A DNA stretch of 42,232 bases, from contig NZ_BDOQ01000012.1 of the NCBI RefSeq assembly GCF_003112435.1, positions 1-42,232 on the forward strand. Direction: 5' to 3'. Shown here one piece after another: positions 1 to 9,005 of this stretch. This stretch comes from Novimethylophilus kurashikiensis (GTDB lineage: Bacteria; Pseudomonadota; Gammaproteobacteria; Burkholderiales; Methylophilaceae). The position numbers and the translations under genes were made by a program. Every line of letters starts with the position of its first letter. Positions within the stretch are counted from its first letter, which is position 1. Below the pieces are notes generated by a model that had not been told where the DNA came from, did no database searches, and saw only the letters and a program-made list of their open reading frames with translations.

Positions 1-51
1 GCTGGGCTCGAACACGCGCGCCTCCATCAGCACAGTTGCAATGGCATTCAT
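1..51 (-). CDS. Acetyl-CoA synthetase-like protein, first 17 codons only
   Basis: Only the 5' end is inside the window; the gene runs leftward past position 1. The ATG is at 51, preceded on the minus strand by a GGTGAGGAGA ribosome binding site at good spacing. The visible peptide begins MNAIATVLMEARVFEP, which resembles the usual N-terminus of proteobacterial acetyl-CoA synthetases (pattern M.AI.SVL.E.RVF.P). That would fit a gene for acyl-CoA activation divergent from a propionate operon. Seventeen residues are too few to exclude a related acyl-CoA synthetase such as propionyl-CoA synthetase. Confidence 0.5.
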   Translation of the reverse strand, partial: MNAIATVLMEARVFEPS

Positions 52-180
52 CCGAGTATCTCCTCACCTTATATGTAAAGCATTCGCCATCCGCCTTTCA
101 CCCCTTAATCAATAGCCGAGCTAAGCCGATGAACCGTTTGTGAATTTATACCATGCCAATATCTGATAGTCTACCATTTT

Positions 181-198
181 ATATCTTATATAAGACAT
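181..198. promoter_or_regulatory. Palindromic operator upstream of the propionate operon
   Basis: A perfect 12-bp palindrome TCTTATATAAGA lies at 184-195. It extends to ATATCTTATATAAGACAT with one mismatched pair. It sits just upstream of the -35 element of the promoter at 209-237, a usual place for a regulator site. The AT-rich symmetric form suits a GntR-type dimer, but no regulator gene is in the window and the owner of the site is unknown. Confidence 0.45.
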
Positions 199-208
199 AT
201 GATTATTG

Positions 209-237
209 TTGACACCACCCATGGGCATCGATAGAAT
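209..237 (+). promoter_or_regulatory. Sigma-70 promoter of the propionate operon
   Basis: TTGACA at 209-214 and TAGAAT at 232-237 are separated by exactly 17 bp, close to the sigma-70 consensus. The first gene starts at 359, giving a leader of roughly 115 bases. The rest of the 52-358 gap holds the palindrome at 181-198 and presumably the leftward promoter of the acetyl-CoA synthetase-like gene. I see no further gene there. Confidence 0.6.
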
Positions 238-358
238 CCATTTCAAGTGATCGCGGTAACGCCAGAGTCAATAGCGTCCCCGCCAGAAAACGACGGAACA
301 AAATAAAGAGCTGTTTTTACTCAGGTAACTTGAAGTCCAGTCAACTAAAGGCTCGCCG

Positions 359-1240
359 ATGAACAGATACTTCCGCCCTCGCCGCTCCATGCTTTACGTA
401 CCGGGGTGCAATGTGCGCTATATCAATAAGGCACGTGTGCTACGGGTCGATTCTGTAATTCTCGATCTCGGCGATCCGATCCTTATCGCCGCCAAGGAGC
501 AGTCGCGAATTAATGTAGTAGAGGCCGTCAAGCAAGGCGGTTACGCCCCGCGTGAAGTTGTGGTGCGCGTCAACGATCTCGATTCCCCATGGGGCCGCGA
601 CGACGTCAAGGCCGTCGCAAACCTTGGTGCGGATGCCATCCTGTTCCCCAATATCGAATCTCGCGAGGACGTACTGGCCGCGATTGATGCACTGACTGCA
701 GCCGGAGACTACGACACACCCATCATGGTGATGATCGAAAGTCCGCTCGCCGTGCTCAACGCCAAGGAAATTGCCAGCGCGTCGGACCGCATCGCCTGTA
801 TCGTCATCGCCACTTCCGACCTGATGTCACAGCTCAGGGCCCGAAAGACGCACGAGCGTATCGCCTTGATTACCAGTCTGTCGCTGGTTATTCTCGCTGC
901 CCGCGCCTACGGCCGGGCCGTGGTGGACGGCATCACCAACGACCTGACCGATTTGCAGACGTTCGAATACTCCTGTCGCCTGGGTCGAGATCTCGGCTTT
1001 GACGGCAAGACGCTGGTGCATCCCTCGCAGTTGCCCTATAGCAACGACGCCTATACGCCGCGCCCCACTGAAATCAAGCACGCCCAGACCATTATCGAAG
1101 CGCTGGCACAAGCCAATGCCGCCGGCCGCGGCACCGTGGTGGTGGATGGCAAACTGGTCGAGCATCACCATGTGACTGCCGCACAAGAGCTGCTGAATAT
1201 CAGCGCGCGGATCACCGAACTGGAGGAAGGCTATGACTAA
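359..1240 (+). CDS. HpcH/HpaI aldolase / CitE-family CoA-ester lyase (malyl-CoA lyase-like)
   Basis: This 293-residue protein belongs to the CitE/malyl-CoA lyase TIM-barrel family, which cleaves or forms beta-hydroxyacyl-CoA thioesters such as citryl-, malyl- or beta-methylmalyl-CoA. Visible family blocks are RSMLYVPG (9-16), VRVNDLDSPWG (~69-79), MIESPLAVLNAKEIA with the metal-binding Glu, the TSDL block with the second acidic ligand, and GFDGKTLVHPSQL near 215-230. The usual LEDAV motif reads LGDPI at 37-41, so one conserved Glu is Gly38. The gene heads the operon and overlaps the next one, a mesaconyl-CoA hydratase, by 8 bp, so a beta-methylmalyl-CoA lyase role is plausible. The exact substrate cannot be read from the sequence. 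Confidence 0.8.
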   Translation: MNRYFRPRRSMLYVPGCNVRYINKARVLRVDSVILDLGDPILIAAKEQSRINVVEAVKQGGYAPREVVVRVNDLDSPWGRDDVKAVANLGADAILFPNIESREDVLAAIDALTAAGDYDTPIMVMIESPLAVLNAKEIASASDRIACIVIATSDLMSQLRARKTHERIALITSLSLVILAARAYGRAVVDGITNDLTDLQTFEYSCRLGRDLGFDGKTLVHPSQLPYSNDAYTPRPTEIKHAQTIIEALAQANAAGRGTVVVDGKLVEHHHVTAAQELLNISARITELEEGYD

Positions 1241-2291
1241 GCCAGGGGGCAATTTTTTCGAGGATTTCAAGCTCGGACAGGTGCTGGAGCATGCCACTCC
1301 ACGTACGATTACTGATGGTGATTGCGCGCTTTACATCGCTCTCACCGGCACGCGCTTTCCAGTGCATTGTGCACAACCTGTGGCCCACGCATTGGGTTAT
1401 CGCGACCGGACCGTAGATGACCTGCTTGCCTTCCATATCGCTTTCGGCAAGACGGTGCCGGACATTTCGGTCAATGCCGTCGCTAACCTGGGCTATGCGG
1501 ACATTCGTTTTTTAAGCCCTATCTACCCCGGAGATACGCTTAGCACGACCTCTACCGTCATTGGGCTCAAGGAAAATTCTTCGGGCAAGAACGGCATCGT
1601 CTATGTGCGCTCTATTTCCTGTAATCAGGACAAGAAGGAAGTCCTCTCATGGATCCGCTGGGTAATGGTGCACAAAAACAGCAACACCCCTGCGCCTGAG
1701 ACTGCCGTGCCCAAGCTGCCGGAATTCGTTGCGCCAGCAGATCTGGCGATTCCGGCCGAGCTAGATGCACATCAGTACGAAACTGCCATCACCGGCGGTT
1801 CGCGTTTGTGGGACGACTACAAAACCGGCGAGCGCATCGATCACCCGGCCGGCATGACAGTGGACGATACCGACCACACGCTTGCGACCAAGCTTTACCA
1901 GAACAATGCGCGCCTGCACTTCGACGATTTCGCAATGAAGCAGACGCCTTTCGGCCGTCGCCTGATGTACGGCGGGCACGTGATATCGGTCTGCCGCGCC
2001 CTCACCTACGACGGACTGGAAAACGCCTTTGCCATCGCCGCGATCAACGCCGGCACTCACTGTAACCCCAGTTTCGGCGGCGACACCTTTTACGCGCGTA
2101 GCGAAGTTCTCGATAAATGGCAAATACCGGGACGCAACGACCTCGGAGCGTTGCGCCTGCGATTGGTGGGAGTCAAGAACCTGAATCTTGCCGAACTCAC
2201 CGCCACACACGTCGAACAGAACGGCAAAACCGTCTACCACCCCAACGTGGTGCTCGACCTCGATTACACCGTATTGATGCCGCGCCAATAA
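1233..2291 (+). CDS. mch: Mesaconyl-CoA hydratase (beta-methylmalyl-CoA dehydratase), MaoC fold
   Basis: The product (352 residues) is a double-hotdog MaoC-type hydratase. It matches the recalled Rhodobacter mesaconyl-CoA hydratase in length and block order: GNFFEDFKLGQ and PRTITDGD at the N-terminus, FGKTVPDISVNAVANLGYAD (~70-90), STVIGLKENSSGKNG, WIRWVMVHK, then a second half with ERIDHPAGMTVDD, YGGHVISVCRAL and LDLDYTVLMPR at the end. The enzyme interconverts beta-methylmalyl-CoA and mesaconyl-CoA. It starts inside the preceding lyase gene behind GGAGGAAGG and is followed after 13 bp by another CitE-like gene, so the three are surely co-expressed. Finding it next to methylcitrate-cycle genes is unusual (see findings). 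Confidence 0.88.
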   Translation: MTKPGGNFFEDFKLGQVLEHATPRTITDGDCALYIALTGTRFPVHCAQPVAHALGYRDRTVDDLLAFHIAFGKTVPDISVNAVANLGYADIRFLSPIYPGDTLSTTSTVIGLKENSSGKNGIVYVRSISCNQDKKEVLSWIRWVMVHKNSNTPAPETAVPKLPEFVAPADLAIPAELDAHQYETAITGGSRLWDDYKTGERIDHPAGMTVDDTDHTLATKLYQNNARLHFDDFAMKQTPFGRRLMYGGHVISVCRALTYDGLENAFAIAAINAGTHCNPSFGGDTFYARSEVLDKWQIPGRNDLGALRLRLVGVKNLNLAELTATHVEQNGKTVYHPNVVLDLDYTVLMPRQ

Positions 2292-2304
2292 AAGGAGCTA
2301 TTGC

Positions 2305-3297
2305 ATGTCACAAGCCGTACATCCCAGCGACGCCCTGTTCAGTGGAGAAAAGGCCTTCCCAGCCATCCCCACCTGCGAACACTTTGCGGGCAGCGAAAAG
2401 CTCATCGTCAAGGCCTTGCAATTGCAGGAAAAGCTCGGACCGATTTTCGATATCACCTGCGACTGCGAAGACGGCGCCGCCGCCGGCAAAGAGCGCGAAC
2501 ACGCAGAGATGATCGTGCGAGTATTGAGCTCTGAAGCCAACATTCACGAAATGGCCGGCGCACGTATCCACGATTACACACACCCTTCCTGGAAGCAGGA
2601 TGTGGACATTCTCGTCGGCGGTTTGGGCGACATACTCGCCTACATCACCATCCCCAAGCCCACGCAAGCGCGGCAGGCGGCGGAAATGATCGAATATATC
2701 CAGAAGGTAGCCGCCAAGAACGGCATTCAGCGCGAGATTCCCATCCACGTATTGATCGAGACGCACGGCGCGCTACGCGAAGTGCACGAGATCGCCGCGC
2801 TGCCCTGGCTGCAAGTGCTCGACTTCGGTCTCATGGATTTCGTCAGCGGCCATCATGGCGCAATCCCGGCGTCCGCCATGCGCAGTCCCGGCCAGTTCGA
2901 ACACAAGCTGCTCGCTCGCGCCAAGGCCGAAGTCGTGGCAGCTGCACTGGCGCATGGGGTCGTGCCTGCACACAACGTCTCGCTCGACCTGAAGAATGCC
3001 TACTCCACCTATCAGGATGCCTACCGTGCGCGCAACGAATTCGGCTTCCTGCGCATGTGGAGCATCTACCCCACCCAGATCCAGGCCATCGTCGACGCGA
3101 TGAAGCCGGATTACAGCGAGGTGCAGGATTCCGCCAACATCCTGCTCGCCGCGCAACAGGCCGAGTGGGGGCCGATCCAGTACGCGGGCGAACTGCACGA
3201 CCGCGCAACCTACCGCTACTTCTGGGAAGTCCTGCAAAAAGCCAAGCTCACCGGCGTAGCGATTCCAGAAGCTGCGGAGACCGCTTTCTTTAGCTAG
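2305..3297 (+). CDS. CitE-like aldolase/lyase of the HpcH/HpaI family, second paralogue
   Basis: A 330-residue CitE-type protein, clearly different from the one at 359. Visible features are the acidic motif CDCEDGAAAGKE (~48-59), IPIHVLIETHGAL with the metal-binding Glu, a FGLMDFVSGHHGA stretch in place of the usual GxxDL block, and MWSIYPTQI near the C-terminus. The family cleaves or condenses CoA esters in the cytoplasm. It has a clean AAAGGAGC ribosome binding site, and prpB begins 12 bp downstream. Its place between mch and prpB suggests a C5-C7 organic acid CoA ester as substrate, but I cannot choose between beta-methylmalyl-CoA, citramalyl-CoA and others. Confidence 0.75.
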   Translation: MSQAVHPSDALFSGEKAFPAIPTCEHFAGSEKLIVKALQLQEKLGPIFDITCDCEDGAAAGKEREHAEMIVRVLSSEANIHEMAGARIHDYTHPSWKQDVDILVGGLGDILAYITIPKPTQARQAAEMIEYIQKVAAKNGIQREIPIHVLIETHGALREVHEIAALPWLQVLDFGLMDFVSGHHGAIPASAMRSPGQFEHKLLARAKAEVVAAALAHGVVPAHNVSLDLKNAYSTYQDAYRARNEFGFLRMWSIYPTQIQAIVDAMKPDYSEVQDSANILLAAQQAEWGPIQYAGELHDRATYRYFWEVLQKAKLTGVAIPEAAETAFFS

Positions 3298-3309
3298 ACG
3301 AGACGCATC

Positions 3310-4194
3310 ATGACGACGAACTTTTCAGCGGGACAACGATTCCGCGAGGCGCTTGCTGCCGAAAAACCCCTGCAGATCATCGGTGCGATCAACGCTTATC
3401 ACGCCAGATTAGCCACTCGCACCGGCTACAAAGCGCTCTATATTTCGGGCGGCGGCGTCGCGGCTGGCTCGCTCGGGCTTCCCGATCTCGGCATTTCGAC
3501 CCTGGATGACGTACTCGTCGACGTGCGCCGCATTACAGACGCCACCGACGTGCCCGTGCTCGTGGACGTGGATACCGGTTTCGGCGGGGCGTTCAACATC
3601 GCCCGTACCACCAAGTCCATGATCAAGGCCGGTGCCGCCGCCGTTCACATCGAGGACCAGGTGCAGGCCAAGCGCTGCGGCCACCGCCCCAACAAGGCCA
3701 TCGTCAGCCAGACCGAGATGGTCGACCGCATCAAGGCTGCCGTGGATGCCAGGACCGATCCCAGCTTCGTCATCATGGCGCGTACCGATGCGCTGGCTGT
3801 TGAAGGCCTGCAATCCGCCATCGACCGGGCGTGTGCCTGTGTGGAGGCCGGCGCCGACATGATTTTCCCCGAGGCCATGACCGAGCTCGGCATGTACAAG
3901 CAGTTCGCCACCGCAGTCAAAGTCCCGGTACTCGCCAACATTACGGAATTCGGCTCCACGCCGCTCTTCACTGTAGAAGAACTCGCGAGCGCCGACGTGA
4001 GCATGGTGCTCTACCCGCTATCCGCCTTCCGTGCGATGAATCAAGCCGCGCTCAAGGTCTATGAAGCGGTACGCCGCGACGGCACGCAGAAGAACGTCGT
4101 TAATCTCATGCAGACACGCAGCGAGTTGTACGATTTTCTGGATTACCACGCGTACGAGCAGAAGCTGGATCAGCTGTTTCAAGAAAAAAACTAA
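3310..4194 (+). CDS. prpB: 2-Methylisocitrate lyase
   Basis: PrpB (294 residues, normal length) splits 2-methylisocitrate into pyruvate and succinate, the last step of the methylcitrate cycle. The isocitrate lyase/PEP mutase signature is complete: [18 protein letters not shown] (~45-62) for substrate binding, the metal-binding DVDTGFG (~86-92), and the catalytic loop [11 protein letters not shown] with its essential Cys. It follows the CitE-like gene closely. A 147-bp gap with a possible dispersed repeat separates it from prpC. Confidence 0.95.
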   Translation: MTTNFSAGQRFREALAAEKPLQIIGAINAYHARLATRTGYKALYISGGGVAAGSLGLPDLGISTLDDVLVDVRRITDATDVPVLVDVDTGFGGAFNIARTTKSMIKAGAAAVHIEDQVQAKRCGHRPNKAIVSQTEMVDRIKAAVDARTDPSFVIMARTDALAVEGLQSAIDRACACVEAGADMIFPEAMTELGMYKQFATAVKVPVLANITEFGSTPLFTVEELASADVSMVLYPLSAFRAMNQAALKVYEAVRRDGTQKNVVNLMQTRSELYDFLDYHAYEQKLDQLFQEKN

Positions 4195-4210
4195 AAACGT
4201 AGCGAGAAAG

Positions 4211-4304
4211 ATCAGATGTAAGGCGCACGAGCGCGCAAACCGGAATGTACAAGCTGTGCATGAGGGTTTCGAGCAACGAGAAACGCCGCAGACTGCCTAC
4301 GCAG
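4211..4304. repeat. Possible dispersed extragenic repeat between prpB and prpC
   Basis: The 147-bp gap between prpB and prpC contains a stretch (GATCAGATGTAAGGCGCACG onward) whose wording resembles short repeats often seen between genes in betaproteobacterial genomes. No second copy lies in this window, so the assignment rests on recollection of the pattern only. It could equally be an ordinary operon spacer. Confidence 0.2.
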
Positions 4305-4341
4305 TAGTTTTTACTCGAATTTGTTGGAGAGGAGAATTGAA

Positions 4342-5496
4342 ATGAGCGAAGTAGCTACCATCGAGCAGCCCAAGAAGAAAAAAGGCGTCGCCCTCGCCGG
4401 CGTCTCGGCCGGCACTACGGCCATCTGTACTGTAGGCCACAGCGGCAACGACCTGCACTATCGCGGCTACGATATCCTCGAACTCGCGGCGCAAGCCACC
4501 TTCGAGGAAGTCGCCTACCTGCTCATCCACGGCGCGCTGCCTACGCAGTCGGAACTCGCGGAATACCATCGCAAACTGAAAACCCTGCGCGGCCTGCCCA
4601 TCCAGCTCAAGCAAGTGCTGGAGCAAATCCCCGCCTCCGCTCACCCCATGGACGTGATGCGCACGGGCTGCTCCATGCTGGGCACGCTCATCCCCGAAGC
4701 CGAGGACCACAACGCCCAGGGCGCACGCGATCTGGCAGACCGCCTCATTGCCTGCTTCGGCTCCATGCTGCTCTACTGGTACCACTACAGCCACAATGGC
4801 CGCCGCGTGGAAGTAGAAACCGACGACGATTCCATCGCCGCGCACTTCCTGCACGTGCTGCACGGCAAGGCGCCTTCCGAGTTGCATATCCGTTCGATGA
4901 ATACCTCACTGGTGCTCTACGCGGAACACGAATTCAACGCATCGACCTTCACTGGTCGCGTAGTAGCGGGAACGCTGTCAGACATGTATTCCTGCATTAC
5001 CGGTGCAATAGGTGCCTTGCGCGGACCCAAGCACGGCGGCGCCAACGAAGCGGCCATGGAAATCATCCAGCGCTACCGCACGACCGACGAAGCCGAGGCC
5101 GATATCATGCGCCGCATGGCCGCCAAGGAAATCATCATCGGCTTCGGTCACCCGGTCTACACCATCTCTGATCCGCGCAACGTGGCTATCAAGGAAGTCT
5201 CGCGCAAGCTGTGCGAAGACGGCGGCAACATGACGCTGTTCGATATTTCCGACCGCATCGAGCAAGTCATGTGGCGCGAGAAAAAGATGTTCCCCAACCT
5301 CGATTGGTACAGCGCCTCGAGCTACCACATGATGGGCATCCCTACGAGCATGTTTACACCCATATTCGTGATCTCGCGCACCACCGGTTGGGCCGCACAC
5401 GTCATCGAACAACGCCAGGACAATAGGATCATCCGCCCGAATGCCGATTATGTCGGGCCGGAAGATCGTGCGTTCGTACCTATCGATAAACGCTAA
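4342..5496 (+). CDS. prpC: 2-Methylcitrate synthase
   Basis: PrpC (384 residues) condenses propionyl-CoA with oxaloacetate. It shows the citrate-synthase fold landmarks: [16 protein letters not shown]-type opening, [12 protein letters not shown] (~43-54), the active-site His regions LHGKAPSE and [13 protein letters not shown], and [13 protein letters not shown] (~270) with the catalytic His. I chose the ATG at 4342 because GGAGAGGAG lies 6-7 bases upstream; a TTG at 4321 is less likely. The gene sits between prpB and prpD in a conventional prpBCD order. Confidence 0.94.
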   Translation: MSEVATIEQPKKKKGVALAGVSAGTTAICTVGHSGNDLHYRGYDILELAAQATFEEVAYLLIHGALPTQSELAEYHRKLKTLRGLPIQLKQVLEQIPASAHPMDVMRTGCSMLGTLIPEAEDHNAQGARDLADRLIACFGSMLLYWYHYSHNGRRVEVETDDDSIAAHFLHVLHGKAPSELHIRSMNTSLVLYAEHEFNASTFTGRVVAGTLSDMYSCITGAIGALRGPKHGGANEAAMEIIQRYRTTDEAEADIMRRMAAKEIIIGFGHPVYTISDPRNVAIKEVSRKLCEDGGNMTLFDISDRIEQVMWREKKMFPNLDWYSASSYHMMGIPTSMFTPIFVISRTTGWAAHVIEQRQDNRIIRPNADYVGPEDRAFVPIDKR

Positions 5497-5504
5497 CAGA
5501 ACCT

Positions 5505-5518
5505 GCCGTAATTACGGC
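5505..5518. promoter_or_regulatory. 14-bp palindrome in the prpC-prpD spacer
   Basis: GCCGTAATTACGGC is a perfect palindrome in the 88-bp spacer. It has no T-run, so it is not a standard terminator. It may be a small mRNA hairpin that tunes or protects the transcript, or chance. Confidence 0.25.
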
Positions 5519-5584
5519 CTTCCCGGAATGACGGGGCAGAAATAGCAGAATTTTTACGATTTTCTAATTAGCAAGGAATCATAA

Positions 5585-7045
5585 ATGTCGTCCCACATTT
5601 CCAACGTGCGCCCGGAGCCAGATCAGGTTCTCGTGGATATCGCCAACTACGCCCGCGATTACGTCATTAACAGCGAAGAAGCCTACAGCACCGCGCGCTA
5701 CTGCCTCATGGATACCCTGGGCTGCGGACTGGAAGCACTCTCCTACCCCGCCTGCACCAAGCTGCTCGGGCCTGTCGTTCCCGGCACAGTCGTGCCCAAC
5801 GGCACTAAGGTGCCAGGCACGCAGTTCCAGCTCGACCCCATCCAGGGTGCATTCAACATCGGCGCCATGGTGCGCTGGCTGGACTTCAACGACACCTGGC
5901 TTGCGGCAGAATGGGGCCACCCTTCCGACAACCTGGGTGGCATTCTCGCCACGGCCGACTGGCTCTCGCGTACTAGTGTCGCTCAGGGCAAGGCGCCGCT
6001 GACGATGCGCGAGGTGCTCACCGCCATGATCAAGGCGCACGAAATCCAGGGCGTCATCGCGCTGGAAAACAGCTTCAACCGCGTCGGACTCGACCACGTA
6101 GTCCTGGTCAAGATCGCCTCCACTGCTGTAGTCGCGGCCATGCTGGGTGGCACACAGGAAGAAGTCATCAACGCCGTTTCCAACGCTTGGGTAGATGGCC
6201 AAAGTCTGCGCACCTACCGCCACAGTCCCAACACCGGCTCGCGCAAATCCTGGGCTGCAGGGGACGCAACGAGCCGCGCCGTCAGACTAGCATTGATGGC
6301 AATGAAGGGCGAAATGGGCTATCCGTCCGCCTTGACCGCTAAAACCTGGGGGTTCTACGACGTGCTATTCAAGGGCAAGCCTTTCACCTTTCCACAGCCT
6401 TTCGGCTCCTATGTGATGGAAAACGTGCTGTTCAAGATTTCCTTCCCCGCGGAATTCCACGCTCAAACCGCAGTGGAATGCGCCTTCCAGTTACATAACC
6501 AGATTGGCAATCGCCTGGATACGATGCAAATGATCAACGGCATCGACAAAATTTACATCACTACGCACGAATCTGCGATCCGCATTATCGACAAGCGCGG
6601 TCCCCTAAATAATCCAGCAGACCGCGACCACTGCATCCAATACATGACAGCCATCGGACTGCTGAAGGGGAGCCTTACCGCTGCTGACTACGAGGACGAC
6701 GTCGCTTCCGATCCGCGCATCGACGCCCTTCGCGCCAAAATGGAATGTGTTGAAAATCCGCAATTTACGAAGGATTACCTCGACCCGGAAAAGCGTTCAA
6801 TTGCCAACGGCGTGCAGGTGTTCTTCAAAGATGGATTCCAATCGCAAAACGTCATTGTCGAATATCCAATTGGCCATCGCCGTCGTCGTGGTGAAGGCAT
6901 CCCTGAGCTGGTCAAGAAGTTCGAAACCAACCTCGCCCGGCGCTTCCCAGGCAAGCAACAAGACGCCATTCTCAAGGTGTGCGAGGATCAGAAAACGCTT
7001 GAAACCATGCCGGTGAACGAGTTTGTGGATTTATTCGTAATCTAA
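5585..7045 (+). CDS. prpD: 2-Methylcitrate dehydratase
   Basis: PrpD (486 residues, normal length) dehydrates 2-methylcitrate to 2-methyl-cis-aconitate. The MmgE/PrpD family blocks are clear: [10 protein letters not shown] (~45-54), [20 protein letters not shown] (~94-113), [24 protein letters not shown], and [26 protein letters not shown] precedes the ATG. It is the last gene of the operon and is followed by a strong terminator. No acnD/prpF pair is present, so hydration to methylisocitrate would need a housekeeping aconitase. Confidence 0.95.
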   Translation: MSSHISNVRPEPDQVLVDIANYARDYVINSEEAYSTARYCLMDTLGCGLEALSYPACTKLLGPVVPGTVVPNGTKVPGTQFQLDPIQGAFNIGAMVRWLDFNDTWLAAEWGHPSDNLGGILATADWLSRTSVAQGKAPLTMREVLTAMIKAHEIQGVIALENSFNRVGLDHVVLVKIASTAVVAAMLGGTQEEVINAVSNAWVDGQSLRTYRHSPNTGSRKSWAAGDATSRAVRLALMAMKGEMGYPSALTAKTWGFYDVLFKGKPFTFPQPFGSYVMENVLFKISFPAEFHAQTAVECAFQLHNQIGNRLDTMQMINGIDKIYITTHESAIRIIDKRGPLNNPADRDHCIQYMTAIGLLKGSLTAADYEDDVASDPRIDALRAKMECVENPQFTKDYLDPEKRSIANGVQVFFKDGFQSQNVIVEYPIGHRRRRGEGIPELVKKFETNLARRFPGKQQDAILKVCEDQKTLETMPVNEFVDLFVI

Positions 7046-7072
7046 AATTAATTGAAGAGGTGGTTGCAGATT

Positions 7073-7098
7073 CAGGCCGCGAAAGCGGCCTTTTTTTA
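7073..7098 (+). terminator. Rho-independent terminator of the propionate operon
   Basis: AGGCCGC-GAAA-GCGGCCT followed by a run of seven T. The stem is perfect with a GAAA tetraloop and lies about 30 bp after the prpD stop. Confidence 0.9.
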
Positions 7099-7114
7099 CT
7101 ATTCGATAAATTGA

Positions 7115-7393
7115 GTAAACAACTCCAGTCCTAAGGAGAGGGATTTTAAAATCCGTCCGGACTTTACCCTAATCAATACTAAGGGAGGCAACCGTAAATT
7201 ATCCCAGGCCGATGTATATGTAGCAGTATCTGCTGTGCTTCAGAGCTTACGATGTGGGGTGAAAGGTAAGCCTAGACTCAGTCACAGGCCATATGAATGG
7301 GTGGTTCTCTCTCCAGATAATTTTGAAAGATTCAACAATGGTGTAATTCAAGCTGCCTTATTACGTGCATCAAGAGACTACGAACTCGTATAA
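7115..7393 (+). pseudogene. C-terminal remnant of an unidentified protein
   Basis: The frame is open for 92 codons from the stop at 7112 to TAA at 7391, with no ATG near its beginning and coding-like content (KGGNRKLSQADVYVAVSAV, then HRPYEWVVLSPDNFERFN and GVIQAALLRASR). It looks like the last ~90 residues of a larger gene whose front has been lost; the prpD terminator lies immediately upstream. I do not recognise the family securely. It marks the left edge of the accessory region. The stretch from 7394 to 7482 shows nothing I can name. Confidence 0.4.
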
Positions 7394-7482
7394 AGTAATG
7401 ATGCAAGAATAAGTGAAAGGCCGAGAACCGGTCGTCATCGATAATCTAATTTCATTGGCAGATAAACGCGCGAGGAAAACCC

Positions 7483-7650
7483 GACCTTGAAATTTGACGA
7501 CTGAGAAAACTAGCATTTCCAGCCGCCATCAGTGAGCTTAGGTATGAGTTTTCTGGAAACAGAGAAAGGACTCGAGCAAAAGGACCGCACGTGGCGGGCC
7601 TGATAAAGAAAAAGCCGCACATGGCGGCTTTTCTAGACTAACTGGCGGTG
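7483..7650 (+). repeat. Left copy of an island-flanking direct repeat
   Basis: This 168-bp segment aligns without gaps to 13891-14058, offset 6408. The last 47 bp (7604-7650) are identical to 14012-14058, while the part before carries scattered differences. The identical part includes a hairpin AAAGCCGC-ACAT-GGCGGCTT with flanking A and T runs, able to act as a terminator on either strand. Such an arrangement fits attL/attR of an integrated element, but no integrase is in the window. Similarity continues weakly to about 7720. Confidence 0.6.
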
Positions 7651-7681
7651 GACGAAGTCTGTCAGCAACTTCTCTCAGACT

Positions 7682-7852
7682 GAATTCCCTAAAACAGGCT
7701 GATTTACAGGGAATTTATAATTTTCAATATGACAAGCGTAAAAAAACATTACCTGATACCTAGGAAAATAACGCAGTTCAACTGCTATCGATCACTCTTC
7801 CCTTAATTACCAATTAGGGAAATTTAATGGATCTATCAGGGAATTCTGCCAG
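7682..7852. repeat. Cluster of CAGGGAATT-type motifs, left
   Basis: Five copies of a short motif occur in both orientations just inside the left direct repeat: GAATTCCCT at 7682, CAGGGAATTT near 7707, TCCCTTAATT near 7799, AGGGAAATTT near 7816 and CAGGGAATTC near 7837. The first two form an inverted pair. They could be recombinase arm-type sites or a regulator array. A matching cluster follows the right repeat. Confidence 0.4.
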
Positions 7853-7892
7853 TCATTTCTCTAATGATTCTAGACACCTCTTATACAAGTCT

Positions 7893-9005
7893 TTACAGAC
7901 CTGCTTCTGCCAATCTGATAATTGCACGCGCTTTGTCAGAAAAGGTTGCTATCTTTTGCCGAATTTCCTCATCGGTATCTTGCCCTTGCAGCTGGCGAGC
8001 AATGCTTTCAAACACCCGGCGTTGCCCTTCGGCTGCATAAGTTCTCAAGACTTCTACGGACTCCTGCCAATACAACGACTCCCCAGGATGCTCATGAAAA
8101 ACAGTAAACATCCCGACCTGGTCACTCCCCTGCCCTGTATTGAAGCATATGCTGTTATACATGCCTAATTTCTCGTCTTTAGTAAAAAGCCAACAGTCCA
8201 ATTTTCGCCCATCGAGCCCTTTAACATCGGCGATGTTCATAGCATTGAGCATCGCCAGATCTGATGCACCATTTAATGCAATGGCTTGCATCTCGCCTAT
8301 ATTTTTGGGCCGTTTCTTGTCTCGCTTAGCAAAGTTCATTTCAACTTTACTTCTGAGCTTGTCCAATTCGCCACTACAGTCTTGTTGTCTGGCAAAAACA
8401 TATCTGGCAATAGCGAGTTCTCGAACTGAAATGACCCCAATGTGCCTCCGATGCTCTCGCACATAGCGCTTAAGCCTTCCTATTGGCGAAAACTCTTCGC
8501 CATCGCGTTCAACTATTAAGATAAGAAGCAATGAAGCAAATGAGATTGCTAGGAAGTCCTGTTGGTCTTGAGTTAAAACATCAAACTGCGAGGGTAAGGA
8601 CCTGCCAAGCTGCTCGGGCATTGAGCTATCGTCATCCATCCATACAAGACCGAATTTCTGGGAAAATGTATTGAGACTCTTGGCTCTCTTCTGCGCTAGG
8701 TGGGATGGCATCTCTGATATGCCGAAGTACGCAGTAATTCCATATGGAATCTCCTCGTCATGGCAAGCCTTTAGAAAGCTTACGAACTCCAATAGGCCAA
8801 ATTTGATCAATGTAGCCTCATCAGCTGGATACTGATCTTCACAAGCCGAATCCATATCGATCAAGATGTTCGTATCGACCAAAAAGTTACTCTCAATATT
8901 TTTGGACTTATTGTAGCGAGCCCGATCCATTGAAAGCGTCGGGCTTTCATGTGCATCACTAGGCCTAGAGGCCTTAAATGCGACAATTTTTCCAAAGCTA
9001 TTCAT
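7893..9005 (-). CDS. PIN-like domain protein, accessory-island gene
   Basis: A 370-residue protein with a PIN-like start, VDTNILID at 43-50 with the first acidic residues. Further acidic positions occur around ISEMPSHLAQKRA (~105) and QDQQDFLAISFASLL (~142-156). PIN domains are metal-dependent RNases, so a nuclease role is possible. The C-terminal half is not recognised. The ATG at 9005 has GGGAG upstream and overlaps the end of the truncated Z1 frame at ATGAATAG, so it is read in the same leftward operon. I cannot say whether it originally belonged to the MORC/Z1 set or came next to it by the deletion that shortened Z1. Confidence 0.6.
   Translation of the reverse strand: MNSFGKIVAFKASRPSDAHESPTLSMDRARYNKSKNIESNFLVDTNILIDMDSACEDQYPADEATLIKFGLLEFVSFLKACHDEEIPYGITAYFGISEMPSHLAQKRAKSLNTFSQKFGLVWMDDDSSMPEQLGRSLPSQFDVLTQDQQDFLAISFASLLLILIVERDGEEFSPIGRLKRYVREHRRHIGVISVRELAIARYVFARQQDCSGELDKLRSKVEMNFAKRDKKRPKNIGEMQAIALNGASDLAMLNAMNIADVKGLDGRKLDCWLFTKDEKLGMYNSICFNTGQGSDQVGMFTVFHEHPGESLYWQESVEVLRTYAAEGQRRVFESIARQLQGQDTDEEIRQKIATFSDKARAIIRLAEAGL

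Noticed and set aside
827-1297. 156-codon minus-strand frame in the propionate operon
   Set aside because: It lies opposite two well-supported genes and reads as a mirror of their GC-rich codons.
7827-8168. 113-codon plus-strand frame at the left island end
   Set aside because: Mostly antisense to the PIN-like gene and without motifs.
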